46,428 nt of DNA from Cupriavidus sp. 2SB (lineage in GTDB: Bacteria; Pseudomonadota; Gammaproteobacteria; Burkholderiales; Burkholderiaceae), in NCBI RefSeq assembly GCF_005503625.1, contig NZ_SCMX01000054.1:1-46428 (forward strand), written 5' to 3'. This document shows positions 24,435 through 31,500 of the stretch, one piece after another. A model generated the notes under the pieces. That model had not been told where the DNA came from, searched no databases, and was given only the letters and a program-made list of their open reading frames with translations. Position 1 is the stretch's first letter, and every line of letters starts with the position of its first letter. Both the position numbers and the translations under genes were made by a program.

Positions 24435-25607
24435 ATGCGTGCCCTGCTCGAAGTCTTCACCGTGTTCCTGCGCCTGGGCCTGACCTCGTTCGGCGGGCCG
24501 GTGGCGCATCTCGGCTATTTTCGGGAAGCCTTCGTGACGCGCCGCCGCTGGCTGAGCGAGTCGTCCTATGCGGATATCGTGGCGCTGTGCCAGTTCCTGC
24601 CGGGTCCGGCCAGTAGCCAGGTGGGCATGGTCATCGGGTTGTCCCGCGCGGGCTACGGCGGGGCGCTGGCGGCGTGGCTGGGCTTTACGCTGCCGTCGGC
24701 GGTGGCGCTGATCCTCTTTGCGATCGGGCTGTCCCACTTCGGCAACGTCATCCCGGCCGGCGCGTTGCACGGCCTCAAGCTGGCCGCCGTAGCCGTGGTC
24801 GCGCAGGCTGTCTGGGGGATGGCTCGCTCGCTATGCCCCGACACGCCGCGCCTGTCGATGATGGCACTGTCATCCACCGCGGTGCTGTTGATGCCGTCGC
24901 CGTGGGTCCAGGTCGGCGCGATGGTGCTGGCGGGGGTCATCGGCACGCGGCTGTTCCGCGCCGAAGCCCCTGCCTCCCATGAGCCGCTGGCGATTCCGGT
25001 CGGACACGGGGTGGCCGTGGTCTGCCTGCTGGCCTTCGCCGCGCTGCTGGTGCTGCTGCCACTGGCCGCGCAGGCTTCCACCCATCATGCGGTGGCACTG
25101 TTCGATGCCTTCTTCCGCGCCGGCGCGCTGGTGTTCGGCGGCGGCCACGTGGTGCTGCCCCTGCTGCAAGCCGCCGTGGTGCCGCCGGGGTGGGTCGACG
25201 CCGATACCTTCCTCGCTGGATACGGCGCCGCACAGGCCGTGCCGGGACCGCTGTTTACGTTCGCCGCATTCCTCGGCGCGGCGGATACGCGCATGGGCGG
25301 ATGGGGTGGAGGCTTGCTCGCCGTGGTGGCGATCTTCGCCCCGTCCTTCCTGCTGGTCTTCGGCGCGCTGCCATTCTGGGAGCGGCTGCGCCGCAACGCT
25401 GCCACACGCGCGGCGCTGGCCGGCGTCAACGCCGCCGTGGTGGGGCTGCTGCTGGCGGCGCTCTACGATCCGGTCTGGATCAGCGCCGTCCACTCGGCCC
25501 CCGACTTCGCGCTGGCGGTGCTGGCCGTGATCGCGCTGACGGTATGGCGCGTGCCGCCGTGGCTGGTGGTGGCTGGCTGCGCGCTGGGCGGATGGGCATT
25601 GGGCTAG
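24435..25607 (+). CDS. chrA: Long-chain chromate transporter ChrA (CHR family)
   Basis: This membrane protein of about 390 residues has two homologous halves, as in long-chain CHR proteins. Half one has TSFGGPVAHLGYFREAFV and CQFLPGPASSQVGMVIG; half two has GALVFGGGHVVLPLLQAAVV and AVPGPLFTFAAFLG. The protein is thought to extrude chromate, often in exchange for sulfate. The start at 24435 gives the usual short N-terminus; an ATG at 24372 is in frame. There is no chrB or chrF regulator next to it. The stop overlaps the convergent VOC gene by four bases. Confidence 0.9.
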   Translation: MRALLEVFTVFLRLGLTSFGGPVAHLGYFREAFVTRRRWLSESSYADIVALCQFLPGPASSQVGMVIGLSRAGYGGALAAWLGFTLPSAVALILFAIGLSHFGNVIPAGALHGLKLAAVAVVAQAVWGMARSLCPDTPRLSMMALSSTAVLLMPSPWVQVGAMVLAGVIGTRLFRAEAPASHEPLAIPVGHGVAVVCLLAFAALLVLLPLAAQASTHHAVALFDAFFRAGALVFGGGHVVLPLLQAAVVPPGWVDADTFLAGYGAAQAVPGPLFTFAAFLGAADTRMGGWGGGLLAVVAIFAPSFLLVFGALPFWERLRRNAATRAALAGVNAAVVGLLLAALYDPVWISAVHSAPDFALAVLAVIALTVWRVPPWLVVAGCALGGWALG

Positions 25608-26032
25608 GCCGGCCGCGCGTCATCGTCGTAGCTCGCCGCGAACTCTGCGGACGGGGCGATGGGCGTAATGATGTCGAGCATGACGCCGTTGGGATCGGCG
25701 GTGATGAAGTGGCGCTGCCCGAATGCTTCGTCTCGCAGCGGCAGCAGGATCGGCAGGCCGGCGTCTTTCAGGCGCGCGTGCACGGCATCGACATCCTCCA
25801 CCTCGAAATTGATGAGCAACCCCGCCGCCGTCTTGCCGCGTCCCTCGGCGGGGATCGTGTCGTGGTCGGCATCCAGGATGGCGAGGTTGACCTGTGCATC
25901 GGCCTCGGCCTGAAGGTGGACGTACCAGTCCGCCTCGAACAGCGGCCGAAATCCGAAATGGCGCTGGTAGAACGCCGCGGTATCGGCCACGTTGCGGGTC
26001 ATGATGACGGGGTAATAGCTGGTGGTCTTCAT
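25604..26032 (-). CDS. VOC family protein (glyoxalase/bleomycin-resistance fold)
   Basis: This 142-residue protein has two beta-alpha-beta-beta-beta modules: YYPVIMTRNVADTAAFYQRHFGF at the start and VEDVDAVHARLKDAGLPILLPL in the second half, closing with HFITADPNGVMLDIIT. The final Asp in the D-P-x-G-x-x-L-D/E position suits a metal ligand. Members include glyoxalases, dioxygenases and drug-binding proteins; the role here is unknown. GGAGAC precedes the ATG at 26032. It is divergent from the TetR gene, across a gap with two matching operator palindromes, so TetR probably represses it. Confidence 0.85.
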   Translation of the reverse strand: MKTTSYYPVIMTRNVADTAAFYQRHFGFRPLFEADWYVHLQAEADAQVNLAILDADHDTIPAEGRGKTAAGLLINFEVEDVDAVHARLKDAGLPILLPLRDEAFGQRHFITADPNGVMLDIITPIAPSAEFAASYDDDARPA

Positions 26033-26076
26033 CGTGTTGTCTCCAGGGTTGGCTGAGGCGGCGTGCCTGACGTAAC

Positions 26077-26119
26077 ATACAGACTGTATCTTTCTTCATC
26101 ATATACATACAGGCTGCAT
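26077..26119. promoter_or_regulatory. Two operator-like palindromes between VOC and TetR genes
   Basis: ATACAGACTGTAT at 26077-26089 is a perfect 13-bp palindrome with one central base. ATACAGGCTGCAT at 26107-26119 is a second copy with one mismatch in the dyad. The centres are 30 bases apart (about three helical turns), and the second copy ends two bases before the TetR start codon. This is the layout expected of an autoregulated TetR operator pair. Confidence 0.7.
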
Positions 26120-26121
26120 GT

Positions 26122-26736
26122 ATGCAAGACGCAAAAGCGCGCTCCAACCAGGAACGCACGCAGGCCACTCGTACTGCCCTGCTGGCGGCGGCGCGGCAGT
26201 TGTTCGTGCAAAAGGGCTATGCCGGCACATCGACGCCCGAGATCGTAGCCGCCGCCGGTATCACGCGCGGCGCGCTGTATCACCATTTCGCGGACAAGCA
26301 GGCCCTGTTCCGCGCCCTGCTCGACGATGAAGCGCGCGCCGTAGCTGCCGAGATCGAGCACGTCGCGCCCATCGACCTGCCCGTACGCGATGCGCTCGTG
26401 GCCGGCAGTCTGGCCTACCTTGCGGCGATGACAGTGCCGGGACGCACGCAGTTGCTGCTCGTCGACGGACCCGCCGTGCTCGGCCCATCGGCAATGTTCG
26501 CGCTCGATGCCGAACATGCGGGCCGCACACTGCGCGAAGGGCTGCAAGCCGCTGTCGGGCAGGGCCTGCTGAACGTTTCGACATCGGATGCGCCGGTGGA
26601 TGCGCTGGCCGCCCTGCTCTCCGCAGCCTTCGACCGGGCCGCGCTGGAGGTGGCAGCCGGTGCCGATGCAGAAGCGTTCCGCACGGCCATGATCGGACTG
26701 GTCGAAAGCACCGTGCCGACGGCAAGCGCGCCATGA
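26122..26736 (+). CDS. TetR family transcriptional regulator
   Basis: This 204-residue repressor has an N-terminal helix-turn-helix at about 12-60 (TRTALLAAARQLFVQKGYAG, then TSTPEIVAAAGITRGALYHHF and ADKQALFRALL) and an all-helical ligand domain after it. It is divergent from the VOC gene across 89 bases containing two near-identical palindromes, one abutting its start, which points to autoregulation and control of the VOC gene. The last four bases overlap the start of the DUF2459 lipoprotein gene (ATGA), so the latter is probably in the same transcript. The inducer is unknown. Confidence 0.9.
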   Translation: MQDAKARSNQERTQATRTALLAAARQLFVQKGYAGTSTPEIVAAAGITRGALYHHFADKQALFRALLDDEARAVAAEIEHVAPIDLPVRDALVAGSLAYLAAMTVPGRTQLLLVDGPAVLGPSAMFALDAEHAGRTLREGLQAAVGQGLLNVSTSDAPVDALAALLSAAFDRAALEVAAGADAEAFRTAMIGLVESTVPTASAP

Positions 26737-27371
26737 CACCGGCCCGCCGGTTGCCGCTCGCGGTAGCCATCGCCGCAGCACTCCTGCTGGCGGGATGCGC
26801 CACGCCAGCCGCGCGTGCCGCGCCGCCAGTGACTTTCATCGACGTGGTGGAACGCGACTGGCATACCGACGTCTGTATCCGCACGGTCGATGCCGACGCG
26901 CAACTGCTGCGCGTCACCGTGGGCTACGAAGGCTCGAACTATCTCTGCTTCGGATTCGGAGATCGCCACTATCTGATGAGCGGCGAGCGCGGCCCGATGA
27001 CGCTGCTTTCTGCGCTGCTACCCGGTGAGGGCGTGCTGCTGCTGACGATCCTGCGGGACACCCCCGCTGCCGCGTTCGGCAAGGACAACGTGGTACGGCT
27101 CGACGTGGACGCCGCAGGCATCCAGCGCCTGCGCGCCTTCCTGAATCGCAGCGTGCAAACCAATGCCAGCGGCGCGCCGGTGAGTCTCGGCGACGGCCCT
27201 TATACGGGCGGGCTGTATTTCGGGGCCACGGCGCGATACGCGGGTTTCTACACCTGCAATACGTGGACTGCCGATGCGCTGCGCGAGGCCGGCATTCCGA
27301 TCCTCGGCCCGGTGCTGTTCGCGGAAGGCATCATGCGCCAGATCCGCGACGTTACGGAAACAGCACCCTAG
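26733..27371 (+). CDS. DUF2459 family lipoprotein
   Basis: This 212-residue protein has a lipoprotein signal (LLLAGC, Cys22). The body carries the DUF2459 (TIGR02117-like) pattern: FIDVVERDWHTDVCI, a GYEGSNYLCFGFGDRHYLM segment, and a late YAGFYTCNTWTADALREAGIP with conserved Cys and Asn-Thr-Trp. It presumably sits in the periplasm, attached to a membrane. No function is established; the Cys/His segments resemble an NlpC-like peptidase layout, which is only a hint. The start overlaps the TetR stop by four bases, and the stop overlaps a convergent small lipoprotein gene by four bases. Confidence 0.8.
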   Translation: MTPARRLPLAVAIAAALLLAGCATPAARAAPPVTFIDVVERDWHTDVCIRTVDADAQLLRVTVGYEGSNYLCFGFGDRHYLMSGERGPMTLLSALLPGEGVLLLTILRDTPAAAFGKDNVVRLDVDAAGIQRLRAFLNRSVQTNASGAPVSLGDGPYTGGLYFGATARYAGFYTCNTWTADALREAGIPILGPVLFAEGIMRQIRDVTETAP

Positions 27372-27541
27372 CAGGGTCCGGGATTGCAGACCGTGGTCGT
27401 GCCCGGTGCCGGGGTGACCACAGTGGTACGTTGCGGCGGATTGGGATCGCTGCTGCTGACCGACACACAGCCGGCCAGCCATATCGGCACGAGCAGGAGG
27501 ACGGCGATTTTCGGCATGGCTTTCCGCGTGGCTTCCAGCAT
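27368..27541 (-). CDS. Small lipoprotein, 57 residues
   Basis: A short gene with a convincing lipoprotein signal: MLEATRKAMPKIAVLLLVPIW followed by LAGC, leaving a mature peptide of about 33 residues, rich in Ser, Pro and Thr, that ends CNPGPC. The ATG at 27541 has GGGAG seven bases upstream on the minus strand; the ATG at 27517 is a weaker alternative. The family was not recognised. The two late cysteines could form a disulfide. It overlaps the end of the DUF2459 gene by four bases and is upstream of, and on the same strand as, nothing obviously related. Confidence 0.6.
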   Translation of the reverse strand: MLEATRKAMPKIAVLLLVPIWLAGCVSVSSSDPNPPQRTTVVTPAPGTTTVCNPGPC

Positions 27542-27642
27542 GGTTGACTCCCGCCAGGGTGCGCAGGTGCGCGACACAGCCAGTATAGGCAGCCGCCGTG
27601 GCAGGCTGCCATCCTTCATGCGCCTACGTATCTATAGCGATC

Positions 27643-29190
27643 TCAATTCTTGAGACTTGTCGCGCGGCGCTCCACCTCGGCCAGATCGCCCTTGACTGCT
27701 GCCGTCAGGCGTTTGCCGTAGTCGGCATCGGCCTTGTAGAAGTGGCTCAGCATGACGTGCTTCACTTCGCTGCTCTTCACCACGCCCAGGTCGGCCGCCA
27801 GATTGCCGATCAGGTTGGTCTTGCCCGACGCCGGCAAGGCCCGGTAGTAATCACCGGCCTGGCTGAAGTTATCGGTCCGGGCGATGGCCTGGGTCTGCGT
27901 GGTGCCGGTCAGCGGCGTACGCATATATTGATAGTGCGGATTCTCCGAGTAGGCCCCGGCCCGGCGCGACGGCTGGTAGTTCACGTCACCCTTTGTGCCA
28001 TCGGCATCGCCGTAGCCATCCACCTGATAGTTCTTTACCGGCACCCGCGGACGATTCACCGGCAGCTTCTGCTTGTTGGCGCCCAGGCGATAGGTCTGCG
28101 CATCGTAGTACGAGAACAGGCGGCCCTGCAGCATGCGGTCCTCGGACGGCTCGATGCCGGGCACGAGGTTGGACGGTGCGAACGCCGACTGCTCCGTGTA
28201 TTCGAAGAAGTTATCGGGCACCTTGTTCAGCGTCATCGTGCCGACCTTTTTCGCCGGGATGCCGGGCCAGATCTTGGTGGCGTCGAGCGGGTCGTATTGC
28301 GTCTTCGCCAGATCCTCGGGCTTCATCAACTGCACGTACAGATCCCATTTCGGATGCTGGCCTTCCTCGATGGCCATGTAGAGATCCGCGGTCAGGTTGT
28401 TGAAATTCATGCCCTGGATCTTTGCCGCCTCGGCACGGGTCAGGTACGCCTCGCCCTGCTGGGGCCGCCACTGGAACTTGGCATAGTTCACTTCGCCCTT
28501 GGCGTTCACGAGCTTGTACGCATGCACGCTGTTGCCCTGCATCTTGCGGTACGACGCGGGAATGCCGAGGTCCGAATACAGCTGCGTCAGCATGTGCGTG
28601 CTTTCGGGCTGGTGGCTGAAGAAATCGAAAAAGCGGTTCGGGTCCTGCAGGTTGCTCACTGGCGACGGCTTGAGCGAATGCACCATGTCCGGGAACTTGA
28701 TCGCATCGCGGATGAAGAAGATCGGGGTGTGATTGCCGACGAGGTCCCAGTTGCCCTGGTCCGTGTAGAACTTGGTGGCAAACCCGCGCGGGTCCCGCAC
28801 GGTCTCGGGCGATCCGCGTCCATGAATCACGGTTGAGAACCGCACCGTCACGGGCGTGACCTTGCCCGGCGCGGCCAGCAGGCTGGCGGTGGTCAGATCC
28901 GAGAAGTTACCGGCGGACACGAACTCGCCCTGTGCGGCGGTGCCGCGCGCATGCACGACGCGCTCCGGAATGCGTTCGCGGTGAAAACGCTGCAGCTTCT
29001 CGATCAGGTGCACATCCTGCAGCAGCGTGGGGCCGTTCGGTCCTGCGGTCTGCGAGTTCTGGTTGTCACCGACCGGCGCACCGTTGTCGCGGGTCATGGT
29101 CTGTGCGGCGACAGGTACGGCCAGCGCGGCGGACAGTCCGAGCACGGCCAGGTGAATACGGGAAAAACGAGGGAAGCGAGGTGCTGCCAT
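27643..29190 (-). CDS. Exported clade-3-like monofunctional catalase
   Basis: This 515-residue heme catalase has a cleavable signal peptide (about 1-29, ending AVPVAAQ), so it probably acts in the periplasm. Active-site elements are H80 (ERVVHARGTAAQG), N153 (DLVGNHTPIFFIRD) and the heme-ligand Tyr361 (GRLFSYYDAQTYRLG). It converts hydrogen peroxide to water and oxygen. The length suits a small-subunit catalase plus signal peptide, without the C-terminal flavodoxin-like domain of large catalases. The start at 29190 has GGAGA upstream; the longer frame has no signal-like sequence. No ankyrin partner or OxyR gene is adjacent. Confidence 0.9.
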   Translation of the reverse strand: MAAPRFPRFSRIHLAVLGLSAALAVPVAAQTMTRDNGAPVGDNQNSQTAGPNGPTLLQDVHLIEKLQRFHRERIPERVVHARGTAAQGEFVSAGNFSDLTTASLLAAPGKVTPVTVRFSTVIHGRGSPETVRDPRGFATKFYTDQGNWDLVGNHTPIFFIRDAIKFPDMVHSLKPSPVSNLQDPNRFFDFFSHQPESTHMLTQLYSDLGIPASYRKMQGNSVHAYKLVNAKGEVNYAKFQWRPQQGEAYLTRAEAAKIQGMNFNNLTADLYMAIEEGQHPKWDLYVQLMKPEDLAKTQYDPLDATKIWPGIPAKKVGTMTLNKVPDNFFEYTEQSAFAPSNLVPGIEPSEDRMLQGRLFSYYDAQTYRLGANKQKLPVNRPRVPVKNYQVDGYGDADGTKGDVNYQPSRRAGAYSENPHYQYMRTPLTGTTQTQAIARTDNFSQAGDYYRALPASGKTNLIGNLAADLGVVKSSEVKHVMLSHFYKADADYGKRLTAAVKGDLAEVERRATSLKN

Positions 29191-29361
29191 TTGGGGGGAT
29201 CTCCTCGATATCGCCACAAGAGCGACGGGGTGAGGGGGCGCCCACGCATGGTATGAGCCTGGCCGGCACCGGGCCATTTGCATATTCCGATGATGCCGAT
29301 GCACAGCAGCAATCACATTCGTCGATCACGCCGGAACGTGCGGGGGCTGTTGCAGTGCCCC

Positions 29362-29389
29362 AAATAAAAAGAGCCGTCCTGAAGACGGC
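29362..29389 (-). terminator. Rho-independent terminator ending the minus-strand 6S-like RNA
   Basis: On the minus strand GCCGTC-TTCAG-GACGGC (29389-29373) is followed by TCTTTTTATTT. No protein gene on that strand ends nearby, so the terminator belongs to a non-coding transcript from the right. Confidence 0.7.
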
Positions 29390-29404
29390 CCGATTCCCCG
29401 CTCT

Positions 29405-29632
29405 ACACAAAGGTCCTCGCCATGCCCGGCGCTTCTGTCTGCAACCGTGAGCTTCCGTGGCTTAACGACAAGGCATCCACGCCGGTCCGAGGCGACTGCG
29501 GTCGCATCCGAGGTTCCCGACTTGTACTGCGGAACCGGCTGCGTGACATTCTGGTGATGAAATATTTCGGCAATAAGAAAGCGTAGCGGCTCAGGCGCCA
29601 CATTCGCCCCACTTCGGAAACACATCGCAACG
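29405..29632 (-). ncRNA. ssrS: Probable 6S RNA (ssrS)
   Basis: The minus strand carries words of E. coli 6S RNA in the same order. They are GATGTG near 29626, CCTGAGCCG at 29595-29587, GAAATATTTCAT (E. coli GATATTTCAT) at 29568-29557, ACCAGAATGT (E. coli ACAAGAATGT) at 29555-29546, then GGTTGCAGAC (E. coli GGTTACAGCC) at 29446-29437 and GCGCCGGGCATGG at 29432-29420. AUG...GGCGC can pair with GCGCC...CAU to form the lower stem, and a terminator follows. 6S RNA binds sigma70 RNA polymerase in stationary phase. The distance between arms is longer than in E. coli, the ends are approximate and the full fold was not computed. Overlapping open frames here lack ribosome binding sites. Confidence 0.55.
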
Positions 29633-29686
29633 TCTTTCCATCGGTGGACTCTCTAGAATGAAACAGACCAGCAAAACGGAGTCGCC

Positions 29687-29992
29687 ATGAAACGCAATCC
29701 TCCTGCCAGCACGGAAACCACCGCCGACGGTCTGGCCGCCTTGATCTATCACATCGCCCATGGTGCGAGCCAGGGCCAGCTCGATCCCGAGTTCGTGCGC
29801 AAGCTGACCAAGCGTGTGGACAAGGAACTGGAAGCGATGGAGACCGCGCGCCACCTGTCGCGCCCTGACCGTGACCGGCTGCACCATGCCATAGAGACGC
29901 TTCACGCTACGGTGGATGCCGAGGAGGGTGCAATGCTCACGCGCTCGCTGGAGCGGCTGCGCGCCTCGGACAACGGTGCCGTGCCCAACTGA
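29687..29992 (+). CDS. Hypothetical protein, 101 residues
   Basis: This small, charged, mainly helical cytosolic protein contains ADGLAALIYHIAHGASQGQLDP and a Lys/Arg/Glu-rich amphipathic stretch (KLTKRVDKELEAMETARHLS). It has no signal peptide, Cys motif or known domain that I recognise. The ATG follows CGGAG at 29677-29681. It is divergent from the probable 6S RNA and ends before a strong bidirectional terminator, so it is its own transcription unit. Codon use looks like its neighbours. Function unknown. Confidence 0.7.
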   Translation: MKRNPPASTETTADGLAALIYHIAHGASQGQLDPEFVRKLTKRVDKELEAMETARHLSRPDRDRLHHAIETLHATVDAEEGAMLTRSLERLRASDNGAVPN

Positions 29993-30018
29993 CCCTGCGA
30001 ACGCGCCCCCCAAAACAG

Positions 30019-30055
30019 AACGCCCCTCTTCCCGCCAAGTCGGGTGAGGGGCGTT
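30019..30055. terminator. Bidirectional terminator between hypothetical gene and porin
   Basis: AACGCCCCTC at 30019-30028 pairs with GAGGGGCGTT at 30046-30055, and an inner CCCG/CGGG pair extends the stem. T-rich sequence follows on both strands (TTTGTTA on plus, CTGTTTT on minus). It separates two convergent genes. Confidence 0.8.
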
Positions 30056-30106
30056 TGTTATCCGGCAGGGGCGGGGGGAAAGGCCCCGTCTGCCGGTGTC
30101 TCCTGC

Positions 30107-31189
30107 TTAGAAGCGGTGACGGATGCCGACCACGGCGCCGGTCTGGTTCGAACCTGCCTGAACCGGGATCGAGCTGCTCATGCTCAGGGCGGCGTTGCCC
30201 TTGTTCTTCGTGTAGCCGATGTTCAGGTATGCGTCGGTACGCTTCGAGAACGCGTAGTCGGCCGACAGCACAAACATCCACGGATCGTTGTCGCTGTTGT
30301 TGGTGTCCTGGTAGTACGCGGCACCCGTCAGCGACAGGGCCGGCGTCACGCGGTACAGACCGCCCACCCAGTACACGTTGTTGCGCGTGGCGGCAGTCGT
30401 GGCGCTGGCGATGCCGTCATCGCGCATCCAGCGATAGCCGGCGAACACCTTGGCCACCTGGAAGTCGTACGACGTACCCAGGGCCCAGCGCTTGACGGCC
30501 TTGTCCGAGACAGCCGTCGTGGCGCCCTGGTACTGGTCGTAGGCGGTGCCCACCGAGAAGCCACCAGCGGCGTAGGCCACACCGGCGCCGAAGTTGCGGC
30601 CAGCCTTGTAGTCGCCCGGCACTTCGCCGTTGTTGTCGCGGCCCGTGCTGTAGAAGGCCGTGGTGGTCAGGCCACCGAACTTGCCCGTGTACTTCAGCGC
30701 GTTGTCGGCGCGGCCGTTGAAGGCCGAGTCAACCGAATTCAGCGAGAACTTCGGGCCGACAGCCATCGGGTCGTAGGCGCCGAACAGGTCGTACAGCGAG
30801 TTCTGCTGGCGACCCAGGGTCACGGCGCCGAACGTGCCTTGCAGGCCGACGAAAGCCTGGCGGCCGAACAGGCGGCTGCCCTGGCCCGACGTACCGGTGT
30901 CGATGTCGAAACCCGATTCCAGCGTGAAGATCGCCTTCAGGCCGTTGCCGAGGTCTTCCGCACCACGCAGGCCCCAACGCGAACCCGACAGGTTGCCGGA
31001 GCTCATGCGGACCGAATTGCCCACGGTGGCCGGTTGGCCAGCGCCGTTGGACTGGGTCACGTGGTTGCCGAATTCGACGCCAGCATCGACGATACCGTAC
31101 AGCGTCACGTTGGAAGCCGACTGGGCCGACGCCACGCCGGAGAGGGTGCAGGCGCCTGCAGCTGCCAGCGCAAATAGAGCTTTCTTCAC
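30107..31189 (-). CDS. Gram-negative general porin (Burkholderiales type)
   Basis: This 360-residue outer-membrane 16-stranded porin has a signal peptide (MKKALFALAAAGACTLSGVASA before QSASNVTLYG). Family marks are SNVTLYGIVDAGVEF, the SRWGLRGAEDLGNGLKAIF segment, FGRQAFVGLQGTFGAVTLGRQ, and the final ...GAVVGIRHRF with a terminal Phe needed for barrel assembly. It forms trimeric pores for small hydrophilic solutes. The only start that keeps the signal peptide intact is GTG at 31187-31189; the upstream ribosome binding site (GAGAAAC) is modest. It is monocistronic, closed by the terminator at 30019-30055. Confidence 0.92.
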   Translation of the reverse strand: MKKALFALAAAGACTLSGVASAQSASNVTLYGIVDAGVEFGNHVTQSNGAGQPATVGNSVRMSSGNLSGSRWGLRGAEDLGNGLKAIFTLESGFDIDTGTSGQGSRLFGRQAFVGLQGTFGAVTLGRQQNSLYDLFGAYDPMAVGPKFSLNSVDSAFNGRADNALKYTGKFGGLTTTAFYSTGRDNNGEVPGDYKAGRNFGAGVAYAAGGFSVGTAYDQYQGATTAVSDKAVKRWALGTSYDFQVAKVFAGYRWMRDDGIASATTAATRNNVYWVGGLYRVTPALSLTGAAYYQDTNNSDNDPWMFVLSADYAFSKRTDAYLNIGYTKNKGNAALSMSSSIPVQAGSNQTGAVVGIRHRF

Positions 31190-31500
31190 TGTGAGTTTCT
31201 CGTTTTGTTAAGACATTGAGATGCTTCCCCGCCTCGTCCCGGCTGTGTGAACCTTACATTTCTGTCACTTTCGGAAACGATGACCGTTGGGGGCAGGCGA
31301 ATTGTTTCAATCGAATGTGAAATTCATGTGACGGTCTGGCCGCACTTTGGTGCGAGTACATCGAAAAGCCGCGTCTCGTTGTTTTTTCGCACCAAAACAT
31401 ACGGGTTTTCCCGATCCGCGGTTTGGTACGATGCAGCCTTTCTGTGAAAGGCATTTGACGGTTTCGTGGCGTTTTGCCCGCGTCCGCCCTGCCTGCCTCG
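31190..31500. other. Divergent intergenic region, porin / penicillin-binding protein
   Basis: This 311-base gap must hold promoters for both divergent genes. It is AT-richer than the surroundings. A direct repeat ATGTGA at 31315-31320 and 31326-31331 is spaced 11 bases apart, one helical turn, as seen at sites for OmpR-like regulators. TACGAT at about 31427 is a possible -10 for the rightward gene, but its -35 is poor. No gene or RNA is visible in it. Confidence 0.35.

Noticed and set aside
29326..29625. 99-residue minus-strand frame between catalase and the hypothetical gene
   Set aside because: No ribosome binding site; it runs through a terminator and overlaps the 6S-like RNA signal.
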